This document shows, piece by piece, positions 9,395 to 18,632 of a stretch of 46,100 nt of DNA. The notes under the pieces are model-generated. The model saw only the letters and a program-made list of their open reading frames with translations. It made no database searches and had not been told where the DNA came from. Origin of the DNA: Pseudomonadota bacterium (lineage in GTDB: Bacteria; Desulfobacterota; Desulfobulbia; Desulfobulbales; SURF-16). The stretch is taken from positions 1-46,100 of the forward strand of contig JAHIVT010000121.1 of assembly GCA_018816555.1 (NCBI GenBank), read 5' to 3'. The translations under genes were made by a program, and so were the position numbers. The first letter of the stretch is position 1. Every line of letters begins with the position of its first letter.

Positions 9395-11487
9395 AATCCC
9401 CCCGCCGGCCCAGCCGCTGGCAGGGGGTTGTTCTTCTTTCCGGTTGTATTGTTACCCTTCTTTTTTCCCTCGCCTCCATCTATCGGCCTTCCTTCCTGTC
9501 CCTGGTTGGGCTGAAAGTCTACGACTCCATGGTGCGGTCACTGCCGAAAAGCGAACATGGCATGGGGCCGGTGATTGTTGATTTTGACGAGAAATCACTG
9601 GCCGAGTTCGGGCAATGGCCCTGGCCCCGTTACCGGGTTGCCCTGCTGCTCGATAAACTGCGGCGGATGGGGGCCGAATCCGTCGGTTTGGATATTATTT
9701 TTGCCGAAGCGGACAGAACCTCCCTGCAGATCCTGCAAAAGGAAATGGAACGTGACCTGCATGTCGAATTTTCCCTTGCCGGCCTGCCGCAGCACCTGCA
9801 GGATAATGACCTGGCCCTGGCTGAAGTGTTGCAGAAAGGGCCTTTCGTCCTGGGATACAAATTTTCTTTTGGGCAAAATCAAGCTCCGGGAAAAGAGGAG
9901 TTTCTCCATCCGATAGATGCAGTCTTGCCGCAAGACAGTAAGGCTGCCGGCCGTGATTTTCTTTTTAACGCCCTCGACGCCACGGTGAATATCGCCCAAC
10001 TCAGTAAGGCCGTGGATGCATCCGGTTTTGTCAACTATCCGGCCGATGTCGATGGGGTGCTCCGGCGCGTTCCTTTGCTGATACGTTACCGGGATAAGGT
10101 TTATCCGGGTCTGGCCCTGGCCACGGTGATGAAGGCCTGGGGGCTTAAGGGGGTAGCCCTGGACATGCCTGCCGGCGGGTTGGAGGCAGTGGTCGTGAAT
10201 GACCGGCGGATTCCTGTTGATGGGATGAGCAATCTTTTGCTTGCCTATCAGGGCAGGGGGCGTTTTTTCGACTTTATATCAGCGGCTGATATCTTAAACG
10301 ATGCCGTGCCAAAAGAGCGCGTGGCAGGTAAGATTATGCTGGTCGGCACCTCGGCCGCCGGCCTGATGGACAGCCACCCCACCCCGCTCGATGCCGTCTA
10401 CCCTGGAGTGGAGGTGCATGCCACCATCATCGAGAACATCATGAGCGGACATTTTCTCGCACGACCCTTGTGGGCCGGAGGCTTTGAGTTCGCTGCCATT
10501 ATTGTTCTCGGCTGTCTGTCGACTTTTTTTCTGGCCGGGGCAAATGCCCTGACCAGCGTCTGCTTTCTTGTCATCGGCGTCTGCGGGATAGGGTACGGAT
10601 CCTTTATTCTCCTGGAAAAACAGGGGATTTTTATTAATCCGCTCTGTGGGATGCTGATTCTCGTCGTTAATTTCGCCATCTTGAGTCTGCTGAAATTCTG
10701 GCGCGAGGAAAGAGAGGTCAAGAAGCGGAGCAGGGAACTGCTGCTGGCCCAGGATACCACCATTCTCAGCATGACGGCCCTGGCCGAGACCCGGGACAAT
10801 GAAACCGGCGGCCATATTCAAAGGACCCAGCATTATGTCCGGGCCTTGGCCGAGCATCTTGCTGACCATCCCAGATTCAAAAAATGCCTTGACTGGTCCA
10901 CCATTGAGATGCTTTTCCGGTCCGCCCCGCTGCATGATATCGGCAAGGTGGGAGTGGCCGACCGTATCCTGCTTAATCCCGGTAAACTATCCGCTGAAGA
11001 GTTTGAAGCGATGAAAGAACATGCCCGTTTGGGTTATGACACCCTGGTAAAGGCGGAGTCTTTACTGCAGGATGGTGAAGGACATTCGTTTTTGCGCCTG
11101 GCAGGGGAGATCGCCTACAGTCACCATGAGAAATGGAATGGCACGGGCTATCCCCGTGGACTCAAGGGTGATGCCATTCCCGTTGCCGGGCGCCTGATGG
11201 CGCTGGCTGATGTGTATGATGCCCTGATCAGCGCCAGGTGCTACAAGCCCCCATTTACCCATGACGAGGCGGTGGAAATTATCAAAAAGGGGCGTGGCAG
11301 CCATTTCGACCCGGATGTGGTGGATGCCTTTCTGGCGCAGGAGGAGTCATTTCAACGCATTGCCCGGCGCTTTTCCGATGATGAGCCGGACAGCCCATCC
11401 TCCGGCAAGGTTGCGCCGGTCGTCAGAGTCAATGGCGAGCCGAGCCCGGCGGAACAGGAGACCGGGCCTATTGCAGGGCCTGACTGA
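9391..11487 (+). CDS. CHASE2-HD-GYP membrane protein, putative c-di-GMP phosphodiesterase
   Basis: This 698-residue membrane signalling enzyme has a membrane segment near residues 12-30, a large extracytoplasmic CHASE2 sensor domain (about 45-340; [34 protein letters not shown]), three closely spaced membrane segments (about 360-440), a coiled coil, and an HD-GYP domain (about 455-640). The HD motif is LHDIGKVGV and the GYP motif is [11 protein letters not shown], both intact, so c-di-GMP hydrolysis is likely. The last 60 residues are a Pro/Glu-rich tail. It overlaps the OmpA gene by four bases and overlaps dapL tail-to-tail by 20 bases. With FecR and OmpA upstream it forms an envelope-sensing operon; the ligand is unknown. 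Confidence 0.88.
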   Translation: MKSPRRPSRWQGVVLLSGCIVTLLFSLASIYRPSFLSLVGLKVYDSMVRSLPKSEHGMGPVIVDFDEKSLAEFGQWPWPRYRVALLLDKLRRMGAESVGLDIIFAEADRTSLQILQKEMERDLHVEFSLAGLPQHLQDNDLALAEVLQKGPFVLGYKFSFGQNQAPGKEEFLHPIDAVLPQDSKAAGRDFLFNALDATVNIAQLSKAVDASGFVNYPADVDGVLRRVPLLIRYRDKVYPGLALATVMKAWGLKGVALDMPAGGLEAVVVNDRRIPVDGMSNLLLAYQGRGRFFDFISAADILNDAVPKERVAGKIMLVGTSAAGLMDSHPTPLDAVYPGVEVHATIIENIMSGHFLARPLWAGGFEFAAIIVLGCLSTFFLAGANALTSVCFLVIGVCGIGYGSFILLEKQGIFINPLCGMLILVVNFAILSLLKFWREEREVKKRSRELLLAQDTTILSMTALAETRDNETGGHIQRTQHYVRALAEHLADHPRFKKCLDWSTIEMLFRSAPLHDIGKVGVADRILLNPGKLSAEEFEAMKEHARLGYDTLVKAESLLQDGEGHSFLRLAGEIAYSHHEKWNGTGYPRGLKGDAIPVAGRLMALADVYDALISARCYKPPFTHDEAVEIIKKGRGSHFDPDVVDAFLAQEESFQRIARRFSDDEPDSPSSGKVAPVVRVNGEPSPAEQETGPIAGPD

Positions 11488-12694
11488 TCCGTTCCATTGC
11501 CTTGATCACGTTTTCATAGCTGTTAAAGGCGGAAAGCCTGATATAGCCCTGGCCGCATTTGCCGAAACCGGCCCCGGGCGTGCAAACCACGCCTGCCTTA
11601 TTCAGCAGCATGTCAAAAAATTCCCACGAATCACGGCCCTGGCCGTCAATCCAGATGTAGGGGGCATTGTCGCCGCCCACCGACGCAAAGCCGAGAGCGA
11701 TCATTTCTTTTTTGATAAGCGCTGCGTTGCGCAGATAATAGTCGGTCAGTTCCCTGACCTGTCGCTTTCCCGCGTCACTGTAAACGGCCGCGGCCGCCTT
11801 CTGGATCGGGTAGGAGACGCCGTTGAACTTGGTGCAGTGACGGCGGTTCCACAGGGGGTGGAGGAGTTGTTTGTTGCCGGCGCTGTCAAAGGCCGCGCAT
11901 TCCTTGGGTACCACCGTAAAGGCGCAGCGGGTGCCGGTGAAGCCCGCGGTTTTGGAAAAGCTCCTGAATTCTATGGCCACCTCCCGGGCTCCTTCCACCT
12001 CATAGATTGAGCGGGGCAGGGATTCGTCGCGGATAAAGGCCTCGTAGGCGGCATCAAAGAGGATCAGCGCCTTGTTGGTCCGGGCGTAATCAACCCAGGT
12101 TTTGAGCTGCTCCCTGGTGATGGTGGAGCCGGTGGGGTTGTTGGGGAAGCAGAGGTAGATGAGGTCCACCGGCTGCCCTGGCAGATCCGGCACAAAGTTG
12201 TTGCCCTTCACGGAATCAAGATAGCAGATGCCCTGGTAGCGGCCGTCGGCAAAAGACCCGGTGCGCCCGGCCATGACGTTGGTGTCGAGATAGACGGGAT
12301 AAACCGGGTCGGGGATGGCGATTTTCACCTCGGTGGCGAAGAGTTCCTGAATGTTGCCGGTGTCGCATTTGGCCCCGTCGCTGACAAAGATTTCATCTGC
12401 TGCGACATTCGCCCCCCGGCTGCGGAAATCATTCTCAGCAATGGCCTCCCGCAGGAAGGCATAGCCCTGTTCCGGCCCATAGCCGCGGAAGGTTGCCTCA
12501 TTGGCCATCTCGTCAGTGGCAGCATGCAGGGCCTCGACGCAGGCCGGCGGCAGGGGACGGGTCACGTCGCCTATGCCCAGTTTGATGATGTCCCTGCCGG
12601 GGTTGTTCTGCTGAAAGGCGGCCACGCGTTTGGCGATATCGGAAAACAGGTAGGAGGCCTGCAGTTTGAGATAGTTTTCATTGATGGTGATCAT
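11468..12694 (-). CDS. dapL: LL-diaminopimelate aminotransferase
   Basis: The enzyme (408 residues) is a fold-type I PLP aminotransferase that converts tetrahydrodipicolinate and glutamate directly to LL-diaminopimelate and 2-oxoglutarate for lysine and peptidoglycan synthesis. Recognisable features are the start [60 protein letters not shown], and the PLP-lysine segment [15 protein letters not shown]. The ATG at 12694 has GGGGA upstream and matches the usual family start; the frame stays open upstream but that part is low-complexity. The gene's stop lies inside the 3' end of the HD-GYP gene on the other strand. The DapL route is common in Desulfobacterota, Chlamydiae, Bacteroidetes and plants. 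Confidence 0.93.
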   Translation of the reverse strand: MITINENYLKLQASYLFSDIAKRVAAFQQNNPGRDIIKLGIGDVTRPLPPACVEALHAATDEMANEATFRGYGPEQGYAFLREAIAENDFRSRGANVAADEIFVSDGAKCDTGNIQELFATEVKIAIPDPVYPVYLDTNVMAGRTGSFADGRYQGICYLDSVKGNNFVPDLPGQPVDLIYLCFPNNPTGSTITREQLKTWVDYARTNKALILFDAAYEAFIRDESLPRSIYEVEGAREVAIEFRSFSKTAGFTGTRCAFTVVPKECAAFDSAGNKQLLHPLWNRRHCTKFNGVSYPIQKAAAAVYSDAGKRQVRELTDYYLRNAALIKKEMIALGFASVGGDNAPYIWIDGQGRDSWEFFDMLLNKAGVVCTPGAGFGKCGQGYIRLSAFNSYENVIKAMERISQALQ

Positions 12695-12897
12695 GTTTTT
12701 CCCCGAATTTTGCTTTGACTGACGAATAATGAAATGCAACCTTGATCTATAAAACAAAGTCTTTTTTCTGTCAATTGCGGTATTGGAAAACATGTATATG
12801 ATTACATATTTGTCACACCTGGCAGTGCCATGGAAGACACTGCAGTACTGTTTGTGGCTCCTGTCATAGGTTCAACTTTAGGGATGGCGGTTATTCG

Positions 12898-12974
12898 GGG
12901 GTAGGAGCGGGCCATGCCCGCGACCTGTGGCATTGCGGGCTCCCGCTATCGCGGGCATGGCCCGCTCCTACCCG
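12898..12974. repeat. Long GC-rich inverted repeat (REP-like)
   Basis: Two arms of about 26 bases (12898-12923 and 12949-12974; GTAGGAGCGGGCCATGCC and its complement) are almost perfect inverted copies around a short loop. This would form a strong hairpin. It lies between the divergent dapL and hisHF genes. Palindromes of this wording are, to my knowledge, widespread intergenic repeats. Confidence 0.75.
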
Positions 12975-13005
12975 GCGAGACTTATAGCAGCGCAAGCTGC
13001 GTCAT

Positions 13006-13080
13006 CGTCATTCCTGGCAAGCGAAGCGCGACCAGGAATCCAGTGATTTTTTTGGATGCCGGATCAAGGTCCGGCATGAC
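13006..13080. repeat. Dispersed intergenic repeat with imperfect dyads
   Basis: The segment runs from CGTCATTCCTGGC to GGTCCGGCATGAC. It contains two nested imperfect inverted repeats (CATTCCTGG/CCAGGAATC and ATGCCGGA/TCCGGCAT). I recognise this type as a common dispersed repeat of proteobacterial genomes. It adjoins the previous palindrome, so the dapL-hisHF gap holds two unrelated repeats. Confidence 0.6.
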
Positions 13081-13186
13081 TGTTAAAGAAAGTTGCAGCA
13101 AGCAAAAAAGGCAGGTATGTTTGCAGCTTTGATTTTAACCATGGGCCGGCATGCCGGCAGATTTTGTTTAAGCAAGGTATAGAGAG

Positions 13187-14776
13187 ATGATCACTTTACT
13201 TGATTACGGGGCGGGCAATGTCCGCAGTGTGCGCAATGCCATCAGGAAACTGGGTTTTGACGTGAAGGATGTGACCTGCCCGGAGGATATCCGGCAGGCG
13301 GAAAAGCTGGTCTTCCCCGGCGTGGGCAGTTTCGGCAGCGCCATGGAGCGGCTGCAGCGCATGGGCTATGTGGAGCCCCTGCTGGCCCATATCAAAGGCG
13401 GCAAGCCCTTTCTCGGCATCTGCCTGGGGCTGCAGACCCTGTATGAGGGCAGCGAGGAGACCCCCGGCGTGGCAGGGCTCGGCATCATTCCCGGCCAGAT
13501 CAAACGTTTCAGGCCCTCAAAGCTGTCCGTGCCGCAGATCGGCTGGAACGGCATCAATGTGCGCAAGGAGTCCCCCCTTTTTAAGGGCTATGACAATGAA
13601 AAGCTCTATTTTGTCCACTCCTTCAGGGCATCACTGGACGAGGCCGGCCGCGACTGGGTGCTGACCACCACCAACTACGGCGAGGAGTTTGTCAGCGCCG
13701 TCCAGAAAGGCAATGTGGTGGCCTGCCAGTTTCACCCGGAAAAAAGCGGCGAGGCCGGCCTGCTGATTCTGAAGAATTTCCTGGAGCTGGCCGACCTTGA
13801 GGCTGCCGCACCTGGCACGGTTACCGTGGCGGGCGGGGAGACCAAACTTGCCAAGCGTATTATCGCCTGCCTGGATGTGCGCAGCAATGATGCCGGCGAC
13901 CTGGTGGTGACCAAGGGCGACCAGTACGATGTGCGGCACGAGGGTGAGGTGCGCAATCTGGGCAAACCGGTGGAGCTTGCCCGCCGTTATTTCGAGGAGG
14001 GGGCGGATGAGATCACCTTTCTCAATATCACCGGTTTCCGGGATTTTCCGCTGAAGGACCAGCCCATGCTGGAGGTGCTGCAGAACACCTCGGAAAATGT
14101 CTTTGTGCCGCTGACCATCGGCGGCGGCATCCGCGAATTCACCGACACGGAAGGCCGCCACTATTCGGCCCTTGATGTGGCCTCCGAATATTTCCGCAGC
14201 GGCGCGGACAAGATCTCCATCGGCAGCGATGCGGTCTACACGGTGGAGGAGTATCTGAAGAACAGCACCAAAACCGGCAAAAGCTCCATCGAGCAGATCT
14301 CCATTGTCTACGGCGCCCAGGCAGTTGTCATCTCCATTGACCCGCGCCGGGTTTACGTGAACAGCCCGCAGGAGACCACCCATAATACCGTCAAAACCGT
14401 CTTCCCCGGACCCAATGGTGAACAGTACTGCTGGTACCAGTGCACGGTGAAAGGCGGACGGGAAGGCCGGGACGTGGATGCGGTGCAGCTGGCCCAGGTG
14501 TGCGAAACTCTGGGCGCAGGCGAGATTCTCTTAAACTGCATTGATAAGGACGGCACCAACAGCGGCTTTGATCTGGAGCTGGTTAACCAGGTGCGGAAGG
14601 CGGTCACTATCCCGGTCATTGCCTCAAGCGGGGCGGGCAGGGTAGAGCATTTCTCCGAGGTCTTTGCCGCCACCGATGTTGAGGCGGCCCTGGCAGCCGG
14701 TATCTTCCACCGGAGGGAGGTGCCCATTTCGGCGGTGAAGGAGCATATGCGGGAAAAGGGGATAGAGACGCGGTAG
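13187..14776 (+). CDS. hisHF: Fused imidazole glycerol phosphate synthase (HisH-HisF)
   Basis: This 529-residue bifunctional enzyme makes IGP and AICAR from PRFAR and glutamine in histidine synthesis. The N-terminal glutaminase (1-205) has its nucleophile at Cys79 (GICLGLQ) and the His183/Glu185 dyad (CQFHPEKSG). The C-terminal (beta/alpha)8 cyclase (about 220-529) starts AKRIIACLDVRSND, with Asp230, and continues with LTIGGGIREF, RSGADKISIGSDA, AQAVVISIDP and PVIASSGAG. The long insertions and the single chain match the eukaryotic HIS7 type, not the usual bacterial separate HisH and HisF. From residue 415 (CWYQ) the DNA is repeated three more times in the window, and the 65 bases at 14429-14493 are the likely recombination core. 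The present C-terminal tail was therefore probably delivered by a mobile element. All catalytic residues remain intact. Confidence 0.95.
   Translation: MITLLDYGAGNVRSVRNAIRKLGFDVKDVTCPEDIRQAEKLVFPGVGSFGSAMERLQRMGYVEPLLAHIKGGKPFLGICLGLQTLYEGSEETPGVAGLGIIPGQIKRFRPSKLSVPQIGWNGINVRKESPLFKGYDNEKLYFVHSFRASLDEAGRDWVLTTTNYGEEFVSAVQKGNVVACQFHPEKSGEAGLLILKNFLELADLEAAAPGTVTVAGGETKLAKRIIACLDVRSNDAGDLVVTKGDQYDVRHEGEVRNLGKPVELARRYFEEGADEITFLNITGFRDFPLKDQPMLEVLQNTSENVFVPLTIGGGIREFTDTEGRHYSALDVASEYFRSGADKISIGSDAVYTVEEYLKNSTKTGKSSIEQISIVYGAQAVVISIDPRRVYVNSPQETTHNTVKTVFPGPNGEQYCWYQCTVKGGREGRDVDAVQLAQVCETLGAGEILLNCIDKDGTNSGFDLELVNQVRKAVTIPVIASSGAGRVEHFSEVFAATDVEAALAAGIFHRREVPISAVKEHMREKGIETR
14429..14493 (+). 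other. Left attachment core inside hisHF
   Basis: These 65 bases (starting TGCTGGTACCAG) encode [21 protein letters not shown], a highly conserved part of HisF, and are identical to 33599-33663. Both flanks differ: left of the core hisHF and the second copy are unrelated, right of it they are homologous but diverged. Crossover most likely occurred within this segment. Confidence 0.75.
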
Positions 14777-14823
14777 TTGTATGCAGATTTGGTGCTTAGC
14801 GATATTTCAGCAAAAATGGAACT

Positions 14824-14856
14824 AAGGCAGGGTCTTGGTGGCTCTGCCTTTTTTTT
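14824..14856 (+). terminator. Rho-independent terminator after hisHF
   Basis: AAGGCAGGGTC and GGCTCTGCCTT form a hairpin followed by eight T residues, about 50 bases after the hisHF stop. Nearly the same hairpin follows the PEP-CTERM gene at 27.7 kb. Confidence 0.8.
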
Positions 14857-14930
14857 GTTCAGGAGATCTTGATTTCGATTTCGGCTAGGGAAATTTCATA
14901 ACGGGTATTGGAATCTCTTTGGGTGGGCAA

Positions 14931-17900
14931 TCAAGATGTTAGGGATGCTGCGATAACCAACTTGACCCGCTTCCAGAAATAGCGAATTTCAAGGAGAAGA
15001 CCTGTCGAACTGGGGCTGTCACTGGAGGGCGGGTTCTTTGATGACAGGCGATTTAGATACTCCGCTTCCTTGGTTTCGTTTCCACGTATCCTCCAAAGAA
15101 AAGATGAGTGCCGAAATAATCGAAGAAGCTGTGTAGTGTCACCTCGTGACTCAAAAAGATTCCATAGTGTGGCGTGGCACTGGTCAAAGAGTGATCCAAA
15201 CCGTTGCGCATACAAATAGGAGTACGCTAATTTGAGAGTGAAAAGGTCGCTTGTTGTTAGCTTGGCTTGTGGGTCCTGCAGCCTTTCGACTGCACGCGCC
15301 TTCGCAACGACTGCTCGTGTCTTGTTATAGACACGCATATCTTTGGCCGCCAAAACGCGGTCAAGGAGTCGAATCTCTTCTGCCGGTTCGTCCATGTCAT
15401 TTGCGAGGTCGAGCGTTATCGTATCAGCAAGCGTCAGATGCCCTTCTTTCCTTGCTTGCTTTTCCAATGTGATCAGACGTTTCCTTTTATTGGCACCTTT
15501 GAGTGTTTGCCCCGCTTCAATTGCTATTGCATGAAGCCTGGCTGCAGATCCTTGGCTTGCGAATCGCTGGACTTCCCCTGCGGCCTTGACGGCCAAATCA
15601 GTATGTTCCAGTTTTTCTTCAGTAAGGGCGATGTTTAACCAAATCGAGGCCTTTTCTTTTTTTTCAAGGTACCCTTCGCCCACTTCCAGAGCGCTGTGTA
15701 AATGCCTAAGGGCCTCTTCGTGCTTACTGCTCATCCTCATTGCTATGCCAGTTAGCATGGCTAATTCACTCCATTGTTCAGGCATATCGTCACGCCCAAT
15801 CGTCTGAAGCACCCCCCCAGCTATGACCGCAAGATCTCGATATCGTTCCTCAGATCTCACGCGTCTACAAAACTGGAGTCCTAGGTTGGCGGCTTTGCGT
15901 GCTGTCAAAATATCGCCATTTTTTCTTGCATCTACGATTAAATGGTGGACCACAGCAAACTCGTTTCCAACACCTGAGCTCAAATATTCGCGATATTCGA
16001 ATGGCAATCTGCGGAGCTTAACCTTGCCTTCTCGCCAACGACGCCCGAAAAATCGGTCCACTCCTGCAAGGACGATTTCCATTCGTTCATTATCTGAAAG
16101 CATAGTCAGCACATAATGCCCAATTTGACGTGGAACTTTAAGGATCTTCGGGGTGTTCTCCTCTGATAGCCCACCTTTCCCGAAGTCAACACAAGATGTA
16201 GCATGCTTGAGTGGAATCGCGTTCAGTAATGCTAGTTCTTTCAGTTGAAGTGCATTGTCAATAAAGAACGGTTCAGAAGGAAGGTAATGTGCAAGAGTTT
16301 CTAGCGTTTCCCCGTATGGCAAGACCGAAAGAACCTTTAAGAGGCGAAGACTTCGCTTGCTCCGCTTGTCGACGGATCTCACTAAGGTGTTAACAGCGTG
16401 CACTAATGCTTGTGGAACGCTCTCTGATAATGACCCATTCTCTGCCGGGCCTTCCATCTCAGCGTCGAGAACCGACTCAAGAGATGAGACCTTGAGGGAT
16501 CGCAGCATCCGATCAAGATGCATAGGGAGTCCATCGGAGCGCTCATGAAGTTTGTCAATAATGTCTGGGTCACATAGTCCTGGAGTTGCATCTGGATGAT
16601 GCAACAGGTACGTGCGAACATCCGGCACATCCAAGGAATGTAATTCAATCAACGGAAAATCCACTTTGACAGGTGGTGTCCGCGAAACAATTACGACATG
16701 CAACTCGGGACAGTAGTCGAGTATGGCCGAAATAACTTGTTGAAGTTTGAGAAGGTTCTCTTCAGTACTAAGTGATGGATGGATCCCATCGAAGACCAGA
16801 AATGCACCAGAAAGGACGGTCACATACCCACAGAACGCTTGCATTGCCATCCCGAATTGCTGAGGGAAGAGCGCCTGAAAACTGTTTTCGTCATCCGCAT
16901 CGTCACAAAGTAGATGAAATACTTCCAACTGATTGCCCTGGTTCCGAAAGCGTTCAAGCGCCGCAGCAAGAAACTCCTCTTTACCCATACCCCAGTCGGA
17001 AGACAGCCACACTGCCCTCGTCCTACGAATTTCTAGTTCTAATTGGCTCTGTTCCTCTTGGCGTATAGCGCGGTGGTGAGCTGTTGAGGACAATGACAAT
17101 CTAGGACAGGACGCGAGACGAGTCCTTGATGTTTTCAAATCGGGACTTTTGTCAAGCAGGTGGAGGTCATCACTTGACGTCTCCTCTGGAGGCTCCACGT
17201 CCGCGTCCTGCTTGTTTTGCACATCTAACTTGTCAAAATCTTCAGACAAGTCATCCTCCTCTGTCATAGGTTCAAACGCCACTATGACACTATTGTCTTC
17301 GTTGAGCTGAAAAGAATGGTCAGGGCAAAAAATCAGCCCACCATGGCGACCTCTTATTACAGTGCGTGGCCAAAATGTCTCAATGGAGTTAACTCCGTCG
17401 AATAGAAACCGCCCAGCCATATAGCCATGTGTACGCTTTTTTGGTGTTTCACCAACCCATTCCTCTAAACCGAATAGTGAGGGACCTTGGCGAAACCTCC
17501 GTGGATGACCACCCGCTTCACTCATTTCCATTGTCTCAGGGTCGTGTTGATGGCCATAGAGATGGCTAAGAAAACGACCAGGAGGATATATTTCTTGTCG
17601 ATAATGATCTAATGAGTCTGGAGCAAGCCAGGTTGGAGGTTGATGCGTAAGTAGTACACTTGCCGTTCGTTTATTGAGCCACGCACTGGGGTTGGCACTG
17701 CAAACAGCATTCAACTGAGAAACATGTAGTGCGAGTTTTCCCTTGAAATCACCCTCGGTCAATTGGAGAAAGGATGAATTGAGACCAACTATTCCAAGCT
17801 CTACATTGGACTTCTGAAAGATCGCGCTAAAGTCACCAGGGAGAATGCCTTCTTTACGAGGCAATGTCGGGACCTGCAGTTGTGACAAGCATGTAGAATA

Positions 17901-18320
17901 CTCATGGAAGTACTCCTTGATAGCCTGCCGTTCTTCACAAGAATCGTCGTGCCAAAACGTTCTTCTCAACTCTTCATCCGACCACCATAGTTGCGTCAGA
18001 GTCCGTAACACGGCTGATCCCTTTGATGGTCTAATCAAGTCATGATTTCCGGGAACGGCACACATAAAGGGAGAGCGGCCAGTCGCAGACAACACTTTCC
18101 AAAGACTCTCGATCTCTTTATTGAGAAGGTCATATTCAGAACGCTTACCGGCCTGTACAAAATCTCCAGTAAAAAATACAAGGTCCCATCCACCAATCTG
18201 ATCTGTCATTTTCGCAAGGTCTTTGAAGAGGTCGTGCTTAACTTTCGGCCAAAGCCACGAATGATCGTCGAGACCAAGATGCAGGTCAGTCAGGAGAATC
18301 CAGTTAATTGATTCGCTCAT
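14931..18320 (-). CDS. Metallophosphoesterase-STAND NTPase-TPR protein, putative phage defence
   Basis: This 1129-residue protein joins three parts. The N-terminal calcineurin-like phosphoesterase (about 1-330) has all the metal motifs: TDLHLG, FTGDFVQAG, VPGNHDL, LLTHQP and LYGHQHD. The centre (about 410-690) looks like a STAND-type NTPase with a divergent P-loop (SSDWGMGKEEF near 440; Glu replaces the usual Ser/Thr), a Walker B-like LVFDGIH, a sensor-like VVIVSRTPP and a GxP-type motif (RSDGLPMHL). The C-terminal 400 residues are helical repeats resembling TPRs (EEALRHLHSALEVGEGYL). This order of enzyme, switch and repeat sensor is that of Avs-like defence proteins, where the repeats detect a phage protein and the N-terminal enzyme attacks the cell or phage. 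The ATG at 18320 follows GAGAGAAG. Function is inferred; the domains are seen. Confidence 0.8.
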   Translation of the reverse strand: MSESINWILLTDLHLGLDDHSWLWPKVKHDLFKDLAKMTDQIGGWDLVFFTGDFVQAGKRSEYDLLNKEIESLWKVLSATGRSPFMCAVPGNHDLIRPSKGSAVLRTLTQLWWSDEELRRTFWHDDSCEERQAIKEYFHEYSTCLSQLQVPTLPRKEGILPGDFSAIFQKSNVELGIVGLNSSFLQLTEGDFKGKLALHVSQLNAVCSANPSAWLNKRTASVLLTHQPPTWLAPDSLDHYRQEIYPPGRFLSHLYGHQHDPETMEMSEAGGHPRRFRQGPSLFGLEEWVGETPKKRTHGYMAGRFLFDGVNSIETFWPRTVIRGRHGGLIFCPDHSFQLNEDNSVIVAFEPMTEEDDLSEDFDKLDVQNKQDADVEPPEETSSDDLHLLDKSPDLKTSRTRLASCPRLSLSSTAHHRAIRQEEQSQLELEIRRTRAVWLSSDWGMGKEEFLAAALERFRNQGNQLEVFHLLCDDADDENSFQALFPQQFGMAMQAFCGYVTVLSGAFLVFDGIHPSLSTEENLLKLQQVISAILDYCPELHVVIVSRTPPVKVDFPLIELHSLDVPDVRTYLLHHPDATPGLCDPDIIDKLHERSDGLPMHLDRMLRSLKVSSLESVLDAEMEGPAENGSLSESVPQALVHAVNTLVRSVDKRSKRSLRLLKVLSVLPYGETLETLAHYLPSEPFFIDNALQLKELALLNAIPLKHATSCVDFGKGGLSEENTPKILKVPRQIGHYVLTMLSDNERMEIVLAGVDRFFGRRWREGKVKLRRLPFEYREYLSSGVGNEFAVVHHLIVDARKNGDILTARKAANLGLQFCRRVRSEERYRDLAVIAGGVLQTIGRDDMPEQWSELAMLTGIAMRMSSKHEEALRHLHSALEVGEGYLEKKEKASIWLNIALTEEKLEHTDLAVKAAGEVQRFASQGSAARLHAIAIEAGQTLKGANKRKRLITLEKQARKEGHLTLADTITLDLANDMDEPAEEIRLLDRVLAAKDMRVYNKTRAVVAKARAVERLQDPQAKLTTSDLFTLKLAYSYLYAQRFGSLFDQCHATLWNLFESRGDTTQLLRLFRHSSFLWRIRGNETKEAEYLNRLSSKNPPSSDSPSSTGLLLEIRYFWKRVKLVIAASLTS

Positions 18321-18451
18321 ATTTATCTTCTCTCTGTTGCGTACTGTCTTTGGCACTCATAATGGAAGACATAATCTCGGTTTCTCCGGCTAGGCTAACA
18401 ACGGCAATTCCGCAATTCCGGGGACACCATATTTAATTATCAGTCAATATA

Positions 18452-18563
18452 TTTCCAAACATCCATTTCGCAGCTATGGCTCGGTAGCCTTTGGGAATCC
18501 CCTAGTGCGGACCGCATGCATGCTAGATGGTGTGGGGAGGGGGAGACTCCTCCTTGCCGATTA
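18452..18563 (+). repeat. Dispersed structured repeat R, copy 1
   Basis: The repeat begins TTTCCAAACATCC, then has GGCTCGGTAGCC, TAGTGCGGACC, a GGTGTGGGGAGGGGGAG block and CTCCTCCTTGCCGATTA. Similar sequences lie at 24011-25056 (split by an IS), 39353-39414 (truncated) and 40929-41096. The block near the end can form a hairpin (GGGGGAG/CTCCTCC). The wording resembles the 3' ends (domains V-VI) of some group II introns, but I cannot confirm that. No reverse transcriptase lies in this orientation nearby. Confidence 0.6.
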
Positions 18564-18632
18564 TATCAAGATATGTTTATTCTTATCTGAGATAAAAACA
18601 CTTAGATGTCAGATGAAAGCAGCTCCCCTAAG

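Noticed and set aside
12890-13080. Possible CRISPR array suggested by repeated GC-rich words
   Set aside because: There are only two arms of one palindrome and a different repeat; no regular repeat-spacer pattern here or elsewhere in the window, and no cas genes.
13631-14727. Long minus-strand frames inside hisHF and matching ones in the displaced tails
   Set aside because: They are antisense shadows of a GC-rich conserved gene, without start signals; their repetition only reflects the repeated hisF tails.
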